Source of the DNA: a bacterium
Lineage (GTDB): Bacteria > Verrucomicrobiota > Verrucomicrobiia > Chthoniobacterales > UBA6821
Length of the DNA: 64,000 nt
Reading direction: 5' to 3'
NCBI GenBank assembly: GCA_021849805.1
Contig: JAJZSL010000007.1
Span: forward strand, 1 to 64,000
Part shown: in pieces, positions 36,772 to 46,718 of the stretch
How the letters are laid out: each line of letters starts with the position of its first letter
Position numbering within the stretch: position 1 is the stretch's first letter
Program-made: the position numbers and the translations under genes
Notes under the pieces: model-generated
Told to the model about the DNA's origin: nothing
Database searches by the model: none
Seen by the model: the letters and a program-made list of their open reading frames with translations, nothing else

Positions 36772-37788
36772 TCACCGTGGAGATGAGTCTTTTTTCTCTA
36801 GTAGTTTGACGCGATCAAAAAGCTTTCCAAGCTGATGGATGTAGAAGTTATTTTTTTTCCACTGATCAATCGATTTAGCTGGACTTCCAATAACAATAGC
36901 TCCTGCAGGTACATTTTTACTAAGTCCCGACTGAGCTCCTATCACCGCACGATCTCCAATATCAATGTGTCCACTTAAACCAACTTGGCCAGCTAGGGTC
37001 ACTCCTATTCCAGTTCGCGTGCTTCCGGAAATACCAACTTGAGCACAAATGATATTTTTTTCTCCAATAGTGACATTGTGAGCGATTTGAACAAGGTTAT
37101 CAATTTTGGTCCCACGTCCAATCAATGTTTTCCCAAAACGAGCACGATCAATAGTTGTATTAGCTCCTATTTCTACATCATCTTCAATTTCAACAATGCC
37201 TACTTGAGGAATTTTCTGGTGTCCTTCTTCATTAGAAAAATAACCAAAACCACACGATCCAATAACAACCCCCGGTTGAAGTATAACTCTATTTCCAAGG
37301 ATAGAGCGCTCACGAATGGTAACTCTAGGATAGAGAAGACACTCTTCTCCAAGACGTGTTCCAGCTCCAATAAAAGTGTGTGCTCCAATAACAGTATGAC
37401 TACCAATGTAGACTCCCTCTTCAATAACAACATAAGGACCAAGAGCGACATGCTCTCCAAGAGTAACCCCAGGAGAGAGAATCGCTGTTGGATCAATGCC
37501 ACGGAGAAGAGGCTCTCTAGGTGGTACTAGCAAGCTGATGAGACGATCGAAAGCAGCAGAAGGGTTCTCAACACGAATAAGAGCAGAAGGAGCTTCTTGA
37601 TGAAAATTCTCTGGCACTAGAACAACAGTTGCCTTGGTCGTTCGCAAATCAGCTAAGTAGCGAGGTGAAGCATAAAAGGAGAGATCTCCCTCTTGAGCTT
37701 CTTTGAGTGAAGCTACCGAGTGAATGGTGGCTTCTGGAGGACCATCAAGTTCTCCTTCAAGAAGCTCTGCGATTTCCAAAAGTTTCAT
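36772..37788 (-). CDS. lpxD: UDP-3-O-acylglucosamine N-acyltransferase LpxD
   Basis: LpxD adds the second acyl chain in lipid A synthesis. The 338-residue protein has the N-terminal uridine-binding domain ([19 protein letters not shown]) and a left-handed beta-helix of hexapeptide repeats. The catalytic His is in [12 protein letters not shown], and [19 protein letters not shown] is the UDP/acyl region. A C-terminal helix closes the protein. It lies 43 bp downstream of ompH, the common ompH-lpxD order. Confidence 0.95.
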   Translation of the reverse strand: MKLLEIAELLEGELDGPPEATIHSVASLKEAQEGDLSFYASPRYLADLRTTKATVVLVPENFHQEAPSALIRVENPSAAFDRLISLLVPPREPLLRGIDPTAILSPGVTLGEHVALGPYVVIEEGVYIGSHTVIGAHTFIGAGTRLGEECLLYPRVTIRERSILGNRVILQPGVVIGSCGFGYFSNEEGHQKIPQVGIVEIEDDVEIGANTTIDRARFGKTLIGRGTKIDNLVQIAHNVTIGEKNIICAQVGISGSTRTGIGVTLAGQVGLSGHIDIGDRAVIGAQSGLSKNVPAGAIVIGSPAKSIDQWKKNNFYIHQLGKLFDRVKLLEKKDSSPR

Positions 37789-37831
37789 GATGTTTCCTCA
37801 AGCAAGAACAGTTGTACTATCCTCTTTCTGG

Positions 37832-38416
37832 CTACTTGGAGTTAGCTTTCTTATTTAAAATAGTAATGATTTCCGTACTAATATCAAAATCAGGACGAGC
37901 GTAGAGCACGACAGGAATGGCTCCAGCACTGAGTCCTGACTTATCAAAAAGAAGATCAAAACCACGGATTTTAGTCTGTTCGTCAACCACAATCATAATT
38001 TCATCAATGATTGTTTTGCGAGTTTTTGTGAATTCTTCTTGGAAATTTTTTTCCTTTGCTGATCGAAAAGCAGCTGTTTCTTCATCCATTTTTTTTGCCT
38101 CTGCGATTTTTGCTTCTCTCTCTTTTTCTTTGGCAGCGCGTAGGTCACTGCTCAATTCTGTTTTTTGAAGGTCAGCTGTGAGTTTATCGATCGCTTCCAC
38201 CCTTTTTTTCAATTCAGCAAGCCGCGTTTCTAATTCTCTGTTGGCACCTTTCTCTAAGTTTTCAAAGTCACTTTGTGCTTTTTTTGTTTTCTCGTACTCA
38301 GAGAAAATACGGTTCATGTCGATCACGCCGATTTTGAGTTCAGCATGAAGATTGCTAAAGGTCAGAGCGAAGATGAAGAGAAAGAAAATTTTTTTTAATA
38401 GGAGAGAATATTTCAT
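37832..38416 (-). CDS. OmpH/Skp-family periplasmic chaperone
   Basis: Skp holds unfolded outer-membrane proteins in the periplasm. ATG 38416 gives a clean signal peptide (KKIFFLFIFALTFSNLHA, cleavage before ELKIG). The mature part begins IGVIDMNRIFSEYEKTKKA, followed by a long charged coiled coil (about 45-135), then FDLLFDKSGLSAGAIPVVLY. The upstream extension to 38536 is rejected because it lacks family similarity. It is divergent from the GspE/PilB gene and upstream of lpxD. Confidence 0.9.
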   Translation of the reverse strand: MKYSLLLKKIFFLFIFALTFSNLHAELKIGVIDMNRIFSEYEKTKKAQSDFENLEKGANRELETRLAELKKRVEAIDKLTADLQKTELSSDLRAAKEKEREAKIAEAKKMDEETAAFRSAKEKNFQEEFTKTRKTIIDEIMIVVDEQTKIRGFDLLFDKSGLSAGAIPVVLYARPDFDISTEIITILNKKANSK

Positions 38417-38545
38417 AGAAGAAAGAATAATGTTCAGTATGTAGGTTAACTTTGGGGAGAGTGTTTTACAAGTTGCTTTAGAGTTGAAGAAATAAGCTCC
38501 TATGCAGCTGATGAGCAAAAATGATAGTCTCCCCATTTATTGTTG

Positions 38546-40030
38546 ATGAATGTTCCCTGTTGGTCACTTGTTCCAGAAAATTTAGTGCAGGAGTATGCTC
38601 TCTTTCCTTTGGAGGTTCATGAAGGAAAAATCATCATTGCTTGCTCACGACCACTGAGTCCTGAAGCTTTAGCAAGCCTTCATTTTTGTCTTGGATGCTC
38701 TATTGAGCAGCGTCTTCTCTCTTCAGAAACTACAACTTCAGAAACCACAAAAGATTTTCTAGAAAAAAATTGTTCTCTGAAAACTTCTATGCAGCTGGAA
38801 GTGATGATGGAAAATAGTTCTTCACCTTTTTGTTTCATGAGCAATGAAGATCCTCTTGAAAAAAAACAGGAACAAGAAGATCCCATCGTTTTGCATCTGA
38901 AGATGCTCTTAGATGAAGCCATAGAAGAGAATGCAAGTGATATCCATTTAGAATCCTCTGCAAAGGATTGTCGCCTTCGCTACCGCATTGATGGATTTTT
39001 AGTTGAGAAAAAATCGATTCCTCTACCACTAGCCGGCCCTCTTTTATCACGACTAAAACTTTTAGCTCACCTTGATATTACAGAGTGTCGACTCTCTCAA
39101 GATGGAAGACTGACTCACTCTTGGAAAAATTACACAGTTGACTTCCGGCTCTCTTCACTACCAACACAATTTGGAGAAAGCTTAGTTCTTCGTCTACTTG
39201 ATCGACGCAAGATGATCCGCTCTCTTGGTTCTCTGGAGCTATCTGCTCAATTGGAGCGCTCTCTTGGTTATTTGTTAAAAAAGCCACATGGGCTCTTGCT
39301 GGTTACTGGTCCTATTGGTGCTGGCAAAACAACAACACTCTATGCATGTTTACAAGAGCTCCAAGAATACAAGCTCAAAATTATCACTGCAGAGGATCCC
39401 GTCGAATATGAAATAGAAGGGATGCTCCAAGTGCCAATTGAAGAATCCATTGGTAGAACTTTTGAGCGGATGATTCGCTCTTTTTTGCGTCATGATCCTG
39501 ACGTTATCATGATTGGTGAAACACGTGATGAAGAAACAGCTCGTAGAGCTATGGAAGCTTCACTCACAGGTCATCTTGTTCTCACAACCCTACATACTAG
39601 TGATGCTCCTGAAGCTATCTCACGGTTGATGAACATGGGGCTCGATCCTTTTCTTATTACAACAACACTAGAAGGTGTTTTGGCACAACGCCTCGTTAGG
39701 AAAATCTGCTCTTGCTGCTCTAGAGCCTACTCATGTGATGAATATTCCAAGGAAGAAATTACTTTTTTTCATGATGATCCGCTTCCCAAGCAGCTCTACA
39801 CTGGCTCGGGATGTAAGCGCTGCCATGGCACTGGTTATTATGGAAGAGTTGCTATGATGGAGCTTCTTCTTCCCAGTGATCAGTTGCGCCTGCTCATTCA
39901 TCAGAGAGCTTCTTCTCATCAGCTCCGAGAACAAGCACACAGGGAGGGAATGATTTCTCTGCAGGCTGAAGCAAAACGTTATGTAATCGAGGGGATCACG
40001 ACTGTTGCAGAAATAAGAAGAGTTCTCTAG
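38546..40030 (+). CDS. GspE/PilB-family secretion or pilus assembly ATPase
   Basis: This hexameric cytosolic ATPase drives type II secretion or type IV pilus extension. The protein of about 494 residues has an N-terminal GspE/PilB domain, then DIHLE and Walker A GPIGAGKTTTLYAC. The Asp box ITAEDPVEYEIEG, Walker B VIMIGETRDEETARRA and the His box LTTLHTSDAPEA follow. The zinc-binding CSCCSRAYSC...CKRCHGTGYYGR is near the end. ATG 38546 is preceded by two in-frame TTG codons. No other pilus or secretion gene is nearby. Confidence 0.92.
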   Translation: MNVPCWSLVPENLVQEYALFPLEVHEGKIIIACSRPLSPEALASLHFCLGCSIEQRLLSSETTTSETTKDFLEKNCSLKTSMQLEVMMENSSSPFCFMSNEDPLEKKQEQEDPIVLHLKMLLDEAIEENASDIHLESSAKDCRLRYRIDGFLVEKKSIPLPLAGPLLSRLKLLAHLDITECRLSQDGRLTHSWKNYTVDFRLSSLPTQFGESLVLRLLDRRKMIRSLGSLELSAQLERSLGYLLKKPHGLLLVTGPIGAGKTTTLYACLQELQEYKLKIITAEDPVEYEIEGMLQVPIEESIGRTFERMIRSFLRHDPDVIMIGETRDEETARRAMEASLTGHLVLTTLHTSDAPEAISRLMNMGLDPFLITTTLEGVLAQRLVRKICSCCSRAYSCDEYSKEEITFFHDDPLPKQLYTGSGCKRCHGTGYYGRVAMMELLLPSDQLRLLIHQRASSHQLREQAHREGMISLQAEAKRYVIEGITTVAEIRRVL

Positions 40031-40105
40031 AGAGTGGAATTCAGATCTTTCTGACGAACCTTTTTGGCTATTCTTTATTCATGATCTTCGTTTATAGTCA
40101 AGTTC

Positions 40106-40543
40106 ATGAATACTATTCTCGTGGCCGTTGATCTTAGTCCTCCGAGTGCTCAAGTCATTGCTGCTGCCGCTCAGTTCGCTAAGCAACTTGATGCTAAGGT
40201 TATTGTGCTTCATGTCGTTTCAGCGGTGAATGCTTGTGTTCCTATTGGCTCTTCCATGGACGTAGCCATTATTCCTAAGCCTCCTTCTCAAGAAGAAATC
40301 GAGGAGATTAAGCAACAACTTGATCAAGTAGCAGCTCCTTTGAAGTTGGTAGATCTTCAAGTTGAAACTATTCTTGAAATAGGGTTGCCTGTTGAGGAAA
40401 TTGAGAAGAAATCTTCAGCAGTCTCACTGATTATTGTTGGTTCTCACGGGCATGGAGGACTCTACCACCTCTTTAATGGAAGTGTTGTTAATGCTCTTTT
40501 AAAAAAAGGAGAAAAGCCAATTCTCGTTATCCCTGTTCACTAG
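40106..40543 (+). CDS. Universal stress protein, UspA family
   Basis: The 145-residue protein has the standard Usp fold: a first strand MNTILVAVDLSPPS and the ATP-binding signature GSHGHGGLYHLFNGSVVNAL near the end, with the G-x2-G-x9-G-S spacing of nucleotide-binding members. It closes with KPILVIPVH. A hairpin terminator follows. Confidence 0.9.
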   Translation: MNTILVAVDLSPPSAQVIAAAAQFAKQLDAKVIVLHVVSAVNACVPIGSSMDVAIIPKPPSQEEIEEIKQQLDQVAAPLKLVDLQVETILEIGLPVEEIEKKSSAVSLIIVGSHGHGGLYHLFNGSVVNALLKKGEKPILVIPVH

Positions 40544-40587
40544 AGCTAGTAGAGGGGCTTCTCCTTGGGAGACCGTTGGTCGTTTCA

Positions 40588-40630
40588 AGAAATTCCTCTT
40601 GCTCCACGTTATGAGCAAGATTTCTTTTTT
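40588..40630 (+). terminator. Rho-independent terminator after the UspA gene
   Basis: CTTGCTC (40598-40604) pairs with GAGCAAG (40613-40619) around an 8-nt loop, extended by AAGAAA/TTTCTT, and is followed by a run of T. A larger inverted pair, GTAGAGGGGCTT (40549-40560) with GAAGTCCCCTCTAC (40646-40659), encloses it and reaches the stop of the convergent 124-residue gene. Confidence 0.75.
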
Positions 40631-40655
40631 AGAGTCACTATCCGTGAAGTCCCCT

Positions 40656-41030
40656 CTACCACTCAATACCAAAGATAATAAGACCATTTTCTTTTCCTAA
40701 TTCATCAGGATTCTCTGAAACCATCTCTTCTCCATTACCATAAGAGGGAGGCGCAAAAGGACTGAGCATCTCCCATGGCCTCTTTGACTGATAGGCTTTG
40801 GTTAAGCTCCCATCAGGGGTGATGGGAGATTCTTTTTCTGATTTTTTCTGGGATGAGATCGATTTTTTCTTGGGAGCTACCCTTGGAGCTATTAAGGAAG
40901 TTTCTGATTGTATTTTCTCTTGAGAAAAAAGAGAGGAACTTCCCCCAATCAACAGTAAAAAAAGAAAAAATCCATAGTAAACACGGTTGCTAGCAGAGGA
41001 AGAACGTTTCAAAAAAAGAAGCATATGCAT
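40656..41030 (-). CDS. Exported protein of unknown function, 124 residues
   Basis: An N-terminal membrane or signal segment (VYYGFFLFLLLIGGSSSLFS) is followed by a Lys/Ser-rich linker and a C-terminal part, KRPWEMLSPFAPPSYGNGEE, ending GLIIFGIEW. The Pro-Phe-Ala-Pro-Pro pattern and hydrophobic end could dock to a membrane or barrel, but no family is recognised. It is 10 bp after the DUF2062 stop on the same strand. Confidence 0.55.
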   Translation of the reverse strand: MHMLLFLKRSSSASNRVYYGFFLFLLLIGGSSSLFSQEKIQSETSLIAPRVAPKKKSISSQKKSEKESPITPDGSLTKAYQSKRPWEMLSPFAPPSYGNGEEMVSENPDELGKENGLIIFGIEW

Positions 41031-41040
41031 TATTTCATTT

Positions 41041-41529
41041 TTATTTTTTAAGGGAATGCTCTAGTAGCTTTTTTTCACGCTGAAACATAAAAAGAAGTGT
41101 TACGACATAAGAGAGAATAGTCAACGGAATAGCAACAATGATGGAACCGAGGATCCATGGATAAAAGACATGAATAATATTCTCCCACTGTAAAATTTCA
41201 GAAAAACGAAAATCTGCTTTGATTAGCTTGGGAGCAAAATGATGAGGATGACTGAGCATCCAATGTCCAATTTGAAATTCAAAGCGATAGAGCAGTGGCC
41301 AGCTCCAAAAGAAAGCATCATGGAGTGTTACTCCTACTAGAGCTGCGATGAGATTGCAGCGCATGAGCAGGGAAGTAGTAAGGACAAGGAGTGTTTTAAA
41401 ACCAAAGAGAGGAATAAACCCAAAAAAAATACCGATAGCTACTCCGCCGGCCATGGCATGAGGGCGATCTTTTGCTTCTATAAAGCGTTGCCATAATTCG
41501 TGGAGATGGTGAAGAGAGGAGCGAATCAT
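41041..41529 (-). CDS. DUF2062-family membrane protein
   Basis: ATG 41529 (MIRSSLHHLHELW) avoids overlap with the upstream sialidase-like gene and gives 162 residues. The family signature is visible: AGGVAIGIFFGFIPLFGFKT, and three helices follow (NLIAALVGVTLHDAFFWSWPL, then two near the end). Function in the family is not established; some members act near lipid or polysaccharide genes. Confidence 0.85.
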   Translation of the reverse strand: MIRSSLHHLHELWQRFIEAKDRPHAMAGGVAIGIFFGFIPLFGFKTLLVLTTSLLMRCNLIAALVGVTLHDAFFWSWPLLYRFEFQIGHWMLSHPHHFAPKLIKADFRFSEILQWENIIHVFYPWILGSIIVAIPLTILSYVVTLLFMFQREKKLLEHSLKK

Positions 41530-41542
41530 TTTTTTCTCCGCG

Positions 41543-42757
41543 TTAATATTGAACTTGAAGAGGTGGTGAAGAGAGCATGAGTTGATGATCAATCCATGCT
41601 TTGTTCAAGGAAATATGGTGAATATTTCTTCGCTGCCAACTGTAGAGCAGGTGGATCAATCCATCATGAGATCTAAAAAAATAAGGATAACAGAAGTCTC
41701 CCTGAGGTTCTTGAGCAATCGTAGCAAGCCGAATCCAGCTATGGCCTTCATCTTTGGAGAGTGCTAGCGATAATTGATTGCGTGCTTGATGATCTCCATC
41801 ATTGAAAGCTAAGAGAATCGTTCGTTCATCAAGAGCAAGAGCGGCAACAGCGGAATCGTAGTTGGGCAGATCGATAGGATGAGCTGGAGCCCATGTTTTC
41901 CCTGTGTCGAGGGTTTCTGTACACCAAATTTTTCGTGCACTCCGATAGTCACGACAAAAACAGAGCGCTTTTTTTTCTGTGAGTGCACAAAGGGAGGGTT
42001 GAAAAAATGAACAGCCACCGGCAATTCGACTTTTTCTAATTTCATAGGAATCATTTGTTGAGGGGAAGAGCCAGAGAATTTCTGGAAATTTTCCTAAAAA
42101 TTCTTGGTAAATAGGGATCGCCCATCCTCCTCCTAAGAGAGGAAGAGGCGTATTCTTCACCAAGGTGGCAAGATTAAAAAAAGGACTCAAATACAAAGGA
42201 GTGCTCTTCTTCCAATGTTGACCTCCATCACTAGAAGAAGTCATGTTTACGCGACTTCCTGACCATTGACCAAAAGAAACAGTGACATAGAGCAAGTGAA
42301 GTGCTCCCTCTCTCTCTCCAAAGAGCAGTGCATTTCCTAATCCTTTCACGTAAGTGTGCAGCTCTTGAGCGGCTTGTTCTCGTGTCATCACCACCTTGAG
42401 TTTGGACCATGATGAGTCTCCAGGTGCTTTCGTTGCAAAATAGAGAGCAACATCAGAAGCCAATTCTCTACTGCCCCCATACCAAAGAGCAGCCAATGTT
42501 CCATCAGCTAGTTCACTCATCGAAGCGACATGAGCCATAGAATAGGGGGCTTGAGGATCGATCACTTCTTCAACGTAGTAGGGATCTTCCTGCAAAGATG
42601 TTTCTTTCCATTGAGGAATCTGAAAAGCAACTTGAGAAAGAGCTTTGTGAGAGCCCTCCTTTTTTTTCCTAAGTAAAGGAATTGCTACAAGCAAGAGGAG
42701 AAGCACTAGAAGAGCCATCCAACTCCATGATCCTGATTTTTCGTTCAGTGAGGTCAT
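41543..42757 (-). CDS. Membrane-anchored sialidase-like (BNR/Asp-box) protein
   Basis: The 404-residue protein starts with a signal anchor (SWSWMALLVLLLLLVAIPLL) and then a six-bladed propeller typical of exo-alpha-sialidases. Asp boxes S/T-x-D-x-G-x-x-W are visible as SSDGGQHW, TLDTGKTW and SKDEGHSW. Related family members cleave or bind sugar chains. It overlaps no gene when DUF2062 is started at 41529. The substrate, and whether the catalytic Arg triad is complete, are not shown by sequence alone. Confidence 0.8.
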   Translation of the reverse strand: MTSLNEKSGSWSWMALLVLLLLLVAIPLLRKKKEGSHKALSQVAFQIPQWKETSLQEDPYYVEEVIDPQAPYSMAHVASMSELADGTLAALWYGGSRELASDVALYFATKAPGDSSWSKLKVVMTREQAAQELHTYVKGLGNALLFGEREGALHLLYVTVSFGQWSGSRVNMTSSSDGGQHWKKSTPLYLSPFFNLATLVKNTPLPLLGGGWAIPIYQEFLGKFPEILWLFPSTNDSYEIRKSRIAGGCSFFQPSLCALTEKKALCFCRDYRSARKIWCTETLDTGKTWAPAHPIDLPNYDSAVAALALDERTILLAFNDGDHQARNQLSLALSKDEGHSWIRLATIAQEPQGDFCYPYFFRSHDGLIHLLYSWQRRNIHHISLNKAWIDHQLMLSSPPLQVQY

Positions 42758-42901
42758 GAGGGGAACACTAAGAGAAGAGAAAAGGAGTCACAAACATAAA
42801 ACATAAAGTTCTCCTCTTGAATCTAAATTCCGCCGTTCAGTGTCGTGATGTTTTGCAATGATTCCTCCACAAATTCCTTTATTTCAACGACAGAATGAAA
42901 C

Positions 42902-44887
42902 TTATTGTAGTAGTGCACGAATAGAAGCAAAAGCATCTTGAGCATCGAGCTCTTGAAGAGGACGTGAAAGTATCTCCTCCATTGTACTCTCGTGGACATC
43001 TTCCCCTGCTAGTTCCAAGAGAAAAGGGCTTGGAGTAGAGGGAAGAAGTTTCCCAAATTTTCTACGTGCTCGAGCATAGGTGATGGTCAATTTTTTTTTA
43101 GCACGAGTCATTCCTACATAACAAAGACGCCTCTCCTCCTCGATATTTCCTTCTTCCTGAGAGCGTGCATGAGGAAGAATACCCTCTTCTAAACCTACAA
43201 GATAGACCTGCTCAAATTCCAATCCTTTGGCAGCATGCAGTGTGATTAAGGTAACACCATGACGCTCTTCTTTTTTTTCCTCTTTTTCTTGAGCTAGGGA
43301 CATACTATCGAGAAAGCCTTGAATTCCTTGGTGAGGATTTTTTTGACAATATTCACGCAGACTCTCTAGCAATTCCTCAACATGATGCTCGCGCTGATGG
43401 GCTTCTTGAGGAGTTTTGCAAGATTTTTTTAAGTCATCACGATAGCCAGCTTCCCTTAAAATGTCCTCAAGTAGAAGTGCTGGATCTTGACCTGGTATTT
43501 GTAAGCGGATTTGATAAGAACTCCAGTTTTCGGAAAAACGAGCAAGAGCTTCTCTACTTTTGCTAGAGAAGGCCTGGTGTTCTGCGGGATGGAGAAGCAG
43601 GGAGCAGAGGGGCGATTTTTTCTCTGCAGCAATTTGGATCAAGAGAGCCAGAGTTCTCTTTCCAAGACCACAAGGGGGTGTTGTCAAAACACGCAAGAGA
43701 GCCTGATCATCTTGAGGATTGAGCAATGCTCGTAGGTAGGCCATCACATCACGAATTTCACGGCGGTCAAAAAAACTTTTGCCACCTATGAGACGATAAG
43801 GAATATTTTTTTCTCGCAGTATGGACTCAAAGAGACGTGATTGAGCATTCATGCGATAGAGAATGGCAACATGATCCCACTGAGAGGGATTCATGAAGCT
43901 GATTTCATCAATAATGAACTCAGCTTCACTTCGCTCTTCAGCACCACTGATCACACGAATAGGCTCTCCTTCCTCTTGAGTACTCCAGAGATTTTTCTTA
44001 TGACGATGAGCATTATGTTCAATCAGACGATTAGCTGCTTGGAGGATGAGATGGGTACTGCGGTAATTTTGCTCAAGCTTAATGATCTGAGGATGTGCAA
44101 AATGTTTTTCAAACTGAAGTAAGTTAGAGCGTTGAGCTCCTCTCCATCCATAGATGCTCTGATCATCATCGCCAACTACACAGAGGTTAACGGGATCACC
44201 TACAAGATGGCTAAGGAGCTCAAGTTGTAGCTTGTTGGTATCTTGAAATTCATCAACAAGAAGGTACTTATAGTGCTGCTGCCAAAAAAGACGCACCTCT
44301 TCTTCAGAAGCTAGAAGATGACAGGCATTCACCAAGAGATCATCAAAATCCATGGCATTGAGTGCTTGTAATTCTTCTTGGTAGCGTAGAAAGAGACTTT
44401 GCAGTGCTGCTGGAGCTTGATGGATAGAGGCTGTTGCATTTTTAACGTTGCTAATGAATGCTTCTGCTATCTCTGGAGAAAGGGGGTCTTCTGTGTCATG
44501 GATACGAGTAGCTAATTTTTTGATCAATCCCTTTTGGTCCGATTCATCGAGAATACTAAAGTTTTCTTTGTATCCAAGAAGAGCTGCATCACGCCTCAAG
44601 AAGCGCACACAGAGAGCATGAAATGTAGAAATAGTCATGACTTTTGCTTCTTGAGCACTGAGTATGCTAATGATTCGCTCTCTCATTTCACGAACTGCTT
44701 TATTGGTGAAGGTAACAGCTAAGATAGAGCTAGGGGGGACTCCTTGAGAAACCAACCAAGCAATGCGAGCAGTGAGAACACGAGTCTTACCAGTTCCTGC
44801 GCCTGCTAAGACCAGTAAGGCTCCCTGAGGATGGGTAGCAGCGCGATATTGTTGGTCGTTGAGATCAAAGAGACGAAAATGAGCCAT
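42902..44887 (-). CDS. UvrD/PcrA-type DNA helicase
   Basis: Superfamily 1A 3'-5' helicases act in excision repair and replication restart. ATG 44887 (MAHFRLFDLNDQQYRA) gives 661 residues. All motifs are present: LVLAGAGTGKTRVL (Walker A), FHALCVRFLR, LLVDEFQDTNKLQLEL, GDDDQSIYGWRGA, EQNYRS, LHAAKGLEFEQVYLVG, and CYVGMTRAKKKL. Sequence cannot separate UvrD from PcrA or Rep with certainty. Confidence 0.93.
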   Translation of the reverse strand: MAHFRLFDLNDQQYRAATHPQGALLVLAGAGTGKTRVLTARIAWLVSQGVPPSSILAVTFTNKAVREMRERIISILSAQEAKVMTISTFHALCVRFLRRDAALLGYKENFSILDESDQKGLIKKLATRIHDTEDPLSPEIAEAFISNVKNATASIHQAPAALQSLFLRYQEELQALNAMDFDDLLVNACHLLASEEEVRLFWQQHYKYLLVDEFQDTNKLQLELLSHLVGDPVNLCVVGDDDQSIYGWRGAQRSNLLQFEKHFAHPQIIKLEQNYRSTHLILQAANRLIEHNAHRHKKNLWSTQEEGEPIRVISGAEERSEAEFIIDEISFMNPSQWDHVAILYRMNAQSRLFESILREKNIPYRLIGGKSFFDRREIRDVMAYLRALLNPQDDQALLRVLTTPPCGLGKRTLALLIQIAAEKKSPLCSLLLHPAEHQAFSSKSREALARFSENWSSYQIRLQIPGQDPALLLEDILREAGYRDDLKKSCKTPQEAHQREHHVEELLESLREYCQKNPHQGIQGFLDSMSLAQEKEEKKEERHGVTLITLHAAKGLEFEQVYLVGLEEGILPHARSQEEGNIEEERRLCYVGMTRAKKKLTITYARARRKFGKLLPSTPSPFLLELAGEDVHESTMEEILSRPLQELDAQDAFASIRALLQ

Positions 44888-45091
44888 TGGATATGTTGAT
44901 CCAAGCAAGTTAGGAAGGAAAAGAGAAAATGGAGCTGATCTTAGACAATTCTACTCCAGCAGATCATTGTAGAACGCTACGCTGGCGAGAGCTTCTCTGT
45001 TAAAAACGTATAGATAACTCTATGTTCTAAAAAAATGCCAAAAATTTCTTCTCCTAAAAAATTGTTTATTTTAAGAGAACATTATTTTTCA

Positions 45092-45709
45092 CTACTCTCC
45101 AAAATAAAAATGATTAATAGAAGGGAGCTCCTCTAGAAGCCTCCTTCCATCTGCAGTGCCGTCATTGCACTCTCTCTTCCTTGTCATTTTGTTCGCTTAC
45201 GGTCATTGCACTCTCTTACGGTCATTGCACTCTCTTACGGTCATTGCGCTCTCTTACGGTCATTGCGCCCCCCTTTCCGTCATTCCTGCGGAGGCAGGAA
45301 TCCAGAAGAGCATGGCTGCAATGTCGATGATTTTATAAAAAGAATGAAAAGATGGTTCTTTTTTTGGAAAACGGTGAGAACTTCAAATCGAAAAGGCGAA
45401 AAGGCAAAAAGGAGGAAAACCACGCCGATTTTTTAGGAAAAACCTTTTTGAAACTTTTGTAAAAGAGCTTCCCATACTTCTCCAGAAGGCCTTCTGGATT
45501 CCCGCCTCCGCGGGAATGACGGAAAGAGAAGAGGAATGACGAAAAAGGGACTGGAATGACGAAAAGAGAAGGGAAATGACGCTGTGTGAAGTTGGTAAAA
45601 AGATTCAAAAAGAGATCGCTACTTTTTGAAAAAGTGCTCACGCATGACATAAGAGGCAAGGTCCACCATGAGAGAAAAGGTCCTCCAATTTTATTTTGGA
45701 GAAGAGTGA
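45092..45709. repeat. Family D composite element, copy 3
   Basis: The left edge (CACTACTCTCCAAAATAAAA, 45090-45109) and the right edge (TTATTTTGGAGAAGAGTG, 45691-45708) are inverted. The right edge abuts the purN stop. Inside are a 19-bp tandem array, two inverted palindromes (45282-45301 and 45498-45517), degenerate gaatgacgaaaagagaag repeats and the gaaaaagtgctcac block. No gene is present between 44909 and 45709. Confidence 0.75.
45201..45276. repeat. 19-bp tandem repeat (four copies)
   Basis: GGTCATTGCACTCTCTTAC begins at 45201, 45220, 45239 and 45258. It lies directly before a palindrome in family D copy 3. Confidence 0.9.
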
Positions 45710-46318
45710 TTATTTTTCGAGGAGATGCTTTGCAAAACGATCCAAAATGCGAGGGTAGAGTTCCCGCTCTGCTTCTTGAATACGTGCATGGAGGTTCTTA
45801 GCGGTGTCATTCTGGAGAAGAGGAACGCACTGTTGTCCAAGAATTGTACCGGTATCGATTCCATCATCAACAAGATGTACAGTGCACCCACTCTCCTTGA
45901 CTTTCGCTTCGATTGCTTGCTCCCAGGCTCTTAATCCAGGAAAATGAGGTAGAAGTGAGGGATGGATATTGAGAATGCGCTTTGGAAAAGCCAGGAGCAG
46001 AGGCTCTTGAATAATTCGTAGGAATCCCGCCAAGGCAATCAAATCGATGTTGGCTTCTCGTAGTAGGGAAACAAGTTCTTCTTCCCTCTCTTTACTGAAT
46101 CTTGTTCTCAAGGGACCAGGATGAAAAAAACGAGTAGCAATATCAAACTCCTCCCCCAAAGCCAGGATGCCAGCTTCCGCCACATCGGAGAGGAGAAGCA
46201 CGGGCTCATAATGGCAGGGAGCTCTTTTAGCAAACTCGAGGAGAGCACGAGCGTTGGAGCCCTTACCAGAACCGAAGATAGCTAAACGAAGAGAAGAGGA
46301 AACTGATTGATGTTCCAA
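45710..46318 (-). CDS. purN: Phosphoribosylglycinamide formyltransferase PurN
   Basis: PurN makes FGAR from GAR with 10-formyl-THF in purine synthesis. The 202-residue protein has IFGSGKGSNARALL, the catalytic Asn-His in RILNIHPSLLP, and VHLVDDGIDTG with the catalytic Asp. The C-terminal helix reads EAERELYPRILDRFA. The TAA stop is immediately adjacent to the end of family D copy 3. No other pur gene is nearby. Confidence 0.94.
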   Translation of the reverse strand: MEHQSVSSSLRLAIFGSGKGSNARALLEFAKRAPCHYEPVLLLSDVAEAGILALGEEFDIATRFFHPGPLRTRFSKEREEELVSLLREANIDLIALAGFLRIIQEPLLLAFPKRILNIHPSLLPHFPGLRAWEQAIEAKVKESGCTVHLVDDGIDTGTILGQQCVPLLQNDTAKNLHARIQEAERELYPRILDRFAKHLLEK

Positions 46319-46718
46319 GAGATAATGGGTGCTTTAGCGTCGATAAAATTGGAAAGGGGGCATTATAGTCAAATTCCTTAGAAAGGACAGGAAATGGACG
46401 TGATCTTATTTAAAAAATGCAGCGTTCTCCTCCCATCACCTTATTGTTGAGATAGCGCTCAGTCTTCGGCCTGGCCTTTTTTAAAAATCGTTGCACTCTC
46501 TCCTCTAATTTCTAAGTAATTTGACGATAAAAGAAAAAACACTCAACGTTCAGAAAAAAATAGAGAAATTTTTCTTAGGAGAGGATAGAAGCTAAAAAGT
46601 GATATTTACCAATTGCTGAAAACACAATCCTGAGTTAAAAAACGGTCCTCAAGAAAAAGAGTCAGGAAAATATTACTCATGATCACCCAGTAGTTGAAAC
46701 TTCAGAGCATTCTTCTCT
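46319..46718. other. Intergenic region holding a family A element
   Basis: This 400-bp space upstream of purN contains family A copy 2 (46364..46529) and A/T-rich DNA without a coding frame I can support. Confidence 0.5.
46364..46529. repeat. Family A MITE-like element, copy 2
   Basis: Ends TATAGTCAAATTCCTTAGAA and ATTTCTAAGTAATTTGACGA then TA are inverted repeats with a few mismatches. The core gcagcgttctcctcccatcacc, then gttgagatagcgctc, matches the copies at 389 and 62965. Confidence 0.85.

Noticed and set aside
37039-37530. 163-codon plus-strand frame rich in Asn and Ser
   Set aside because: Antisense shadow of the lpxD hexapeptide repeats.
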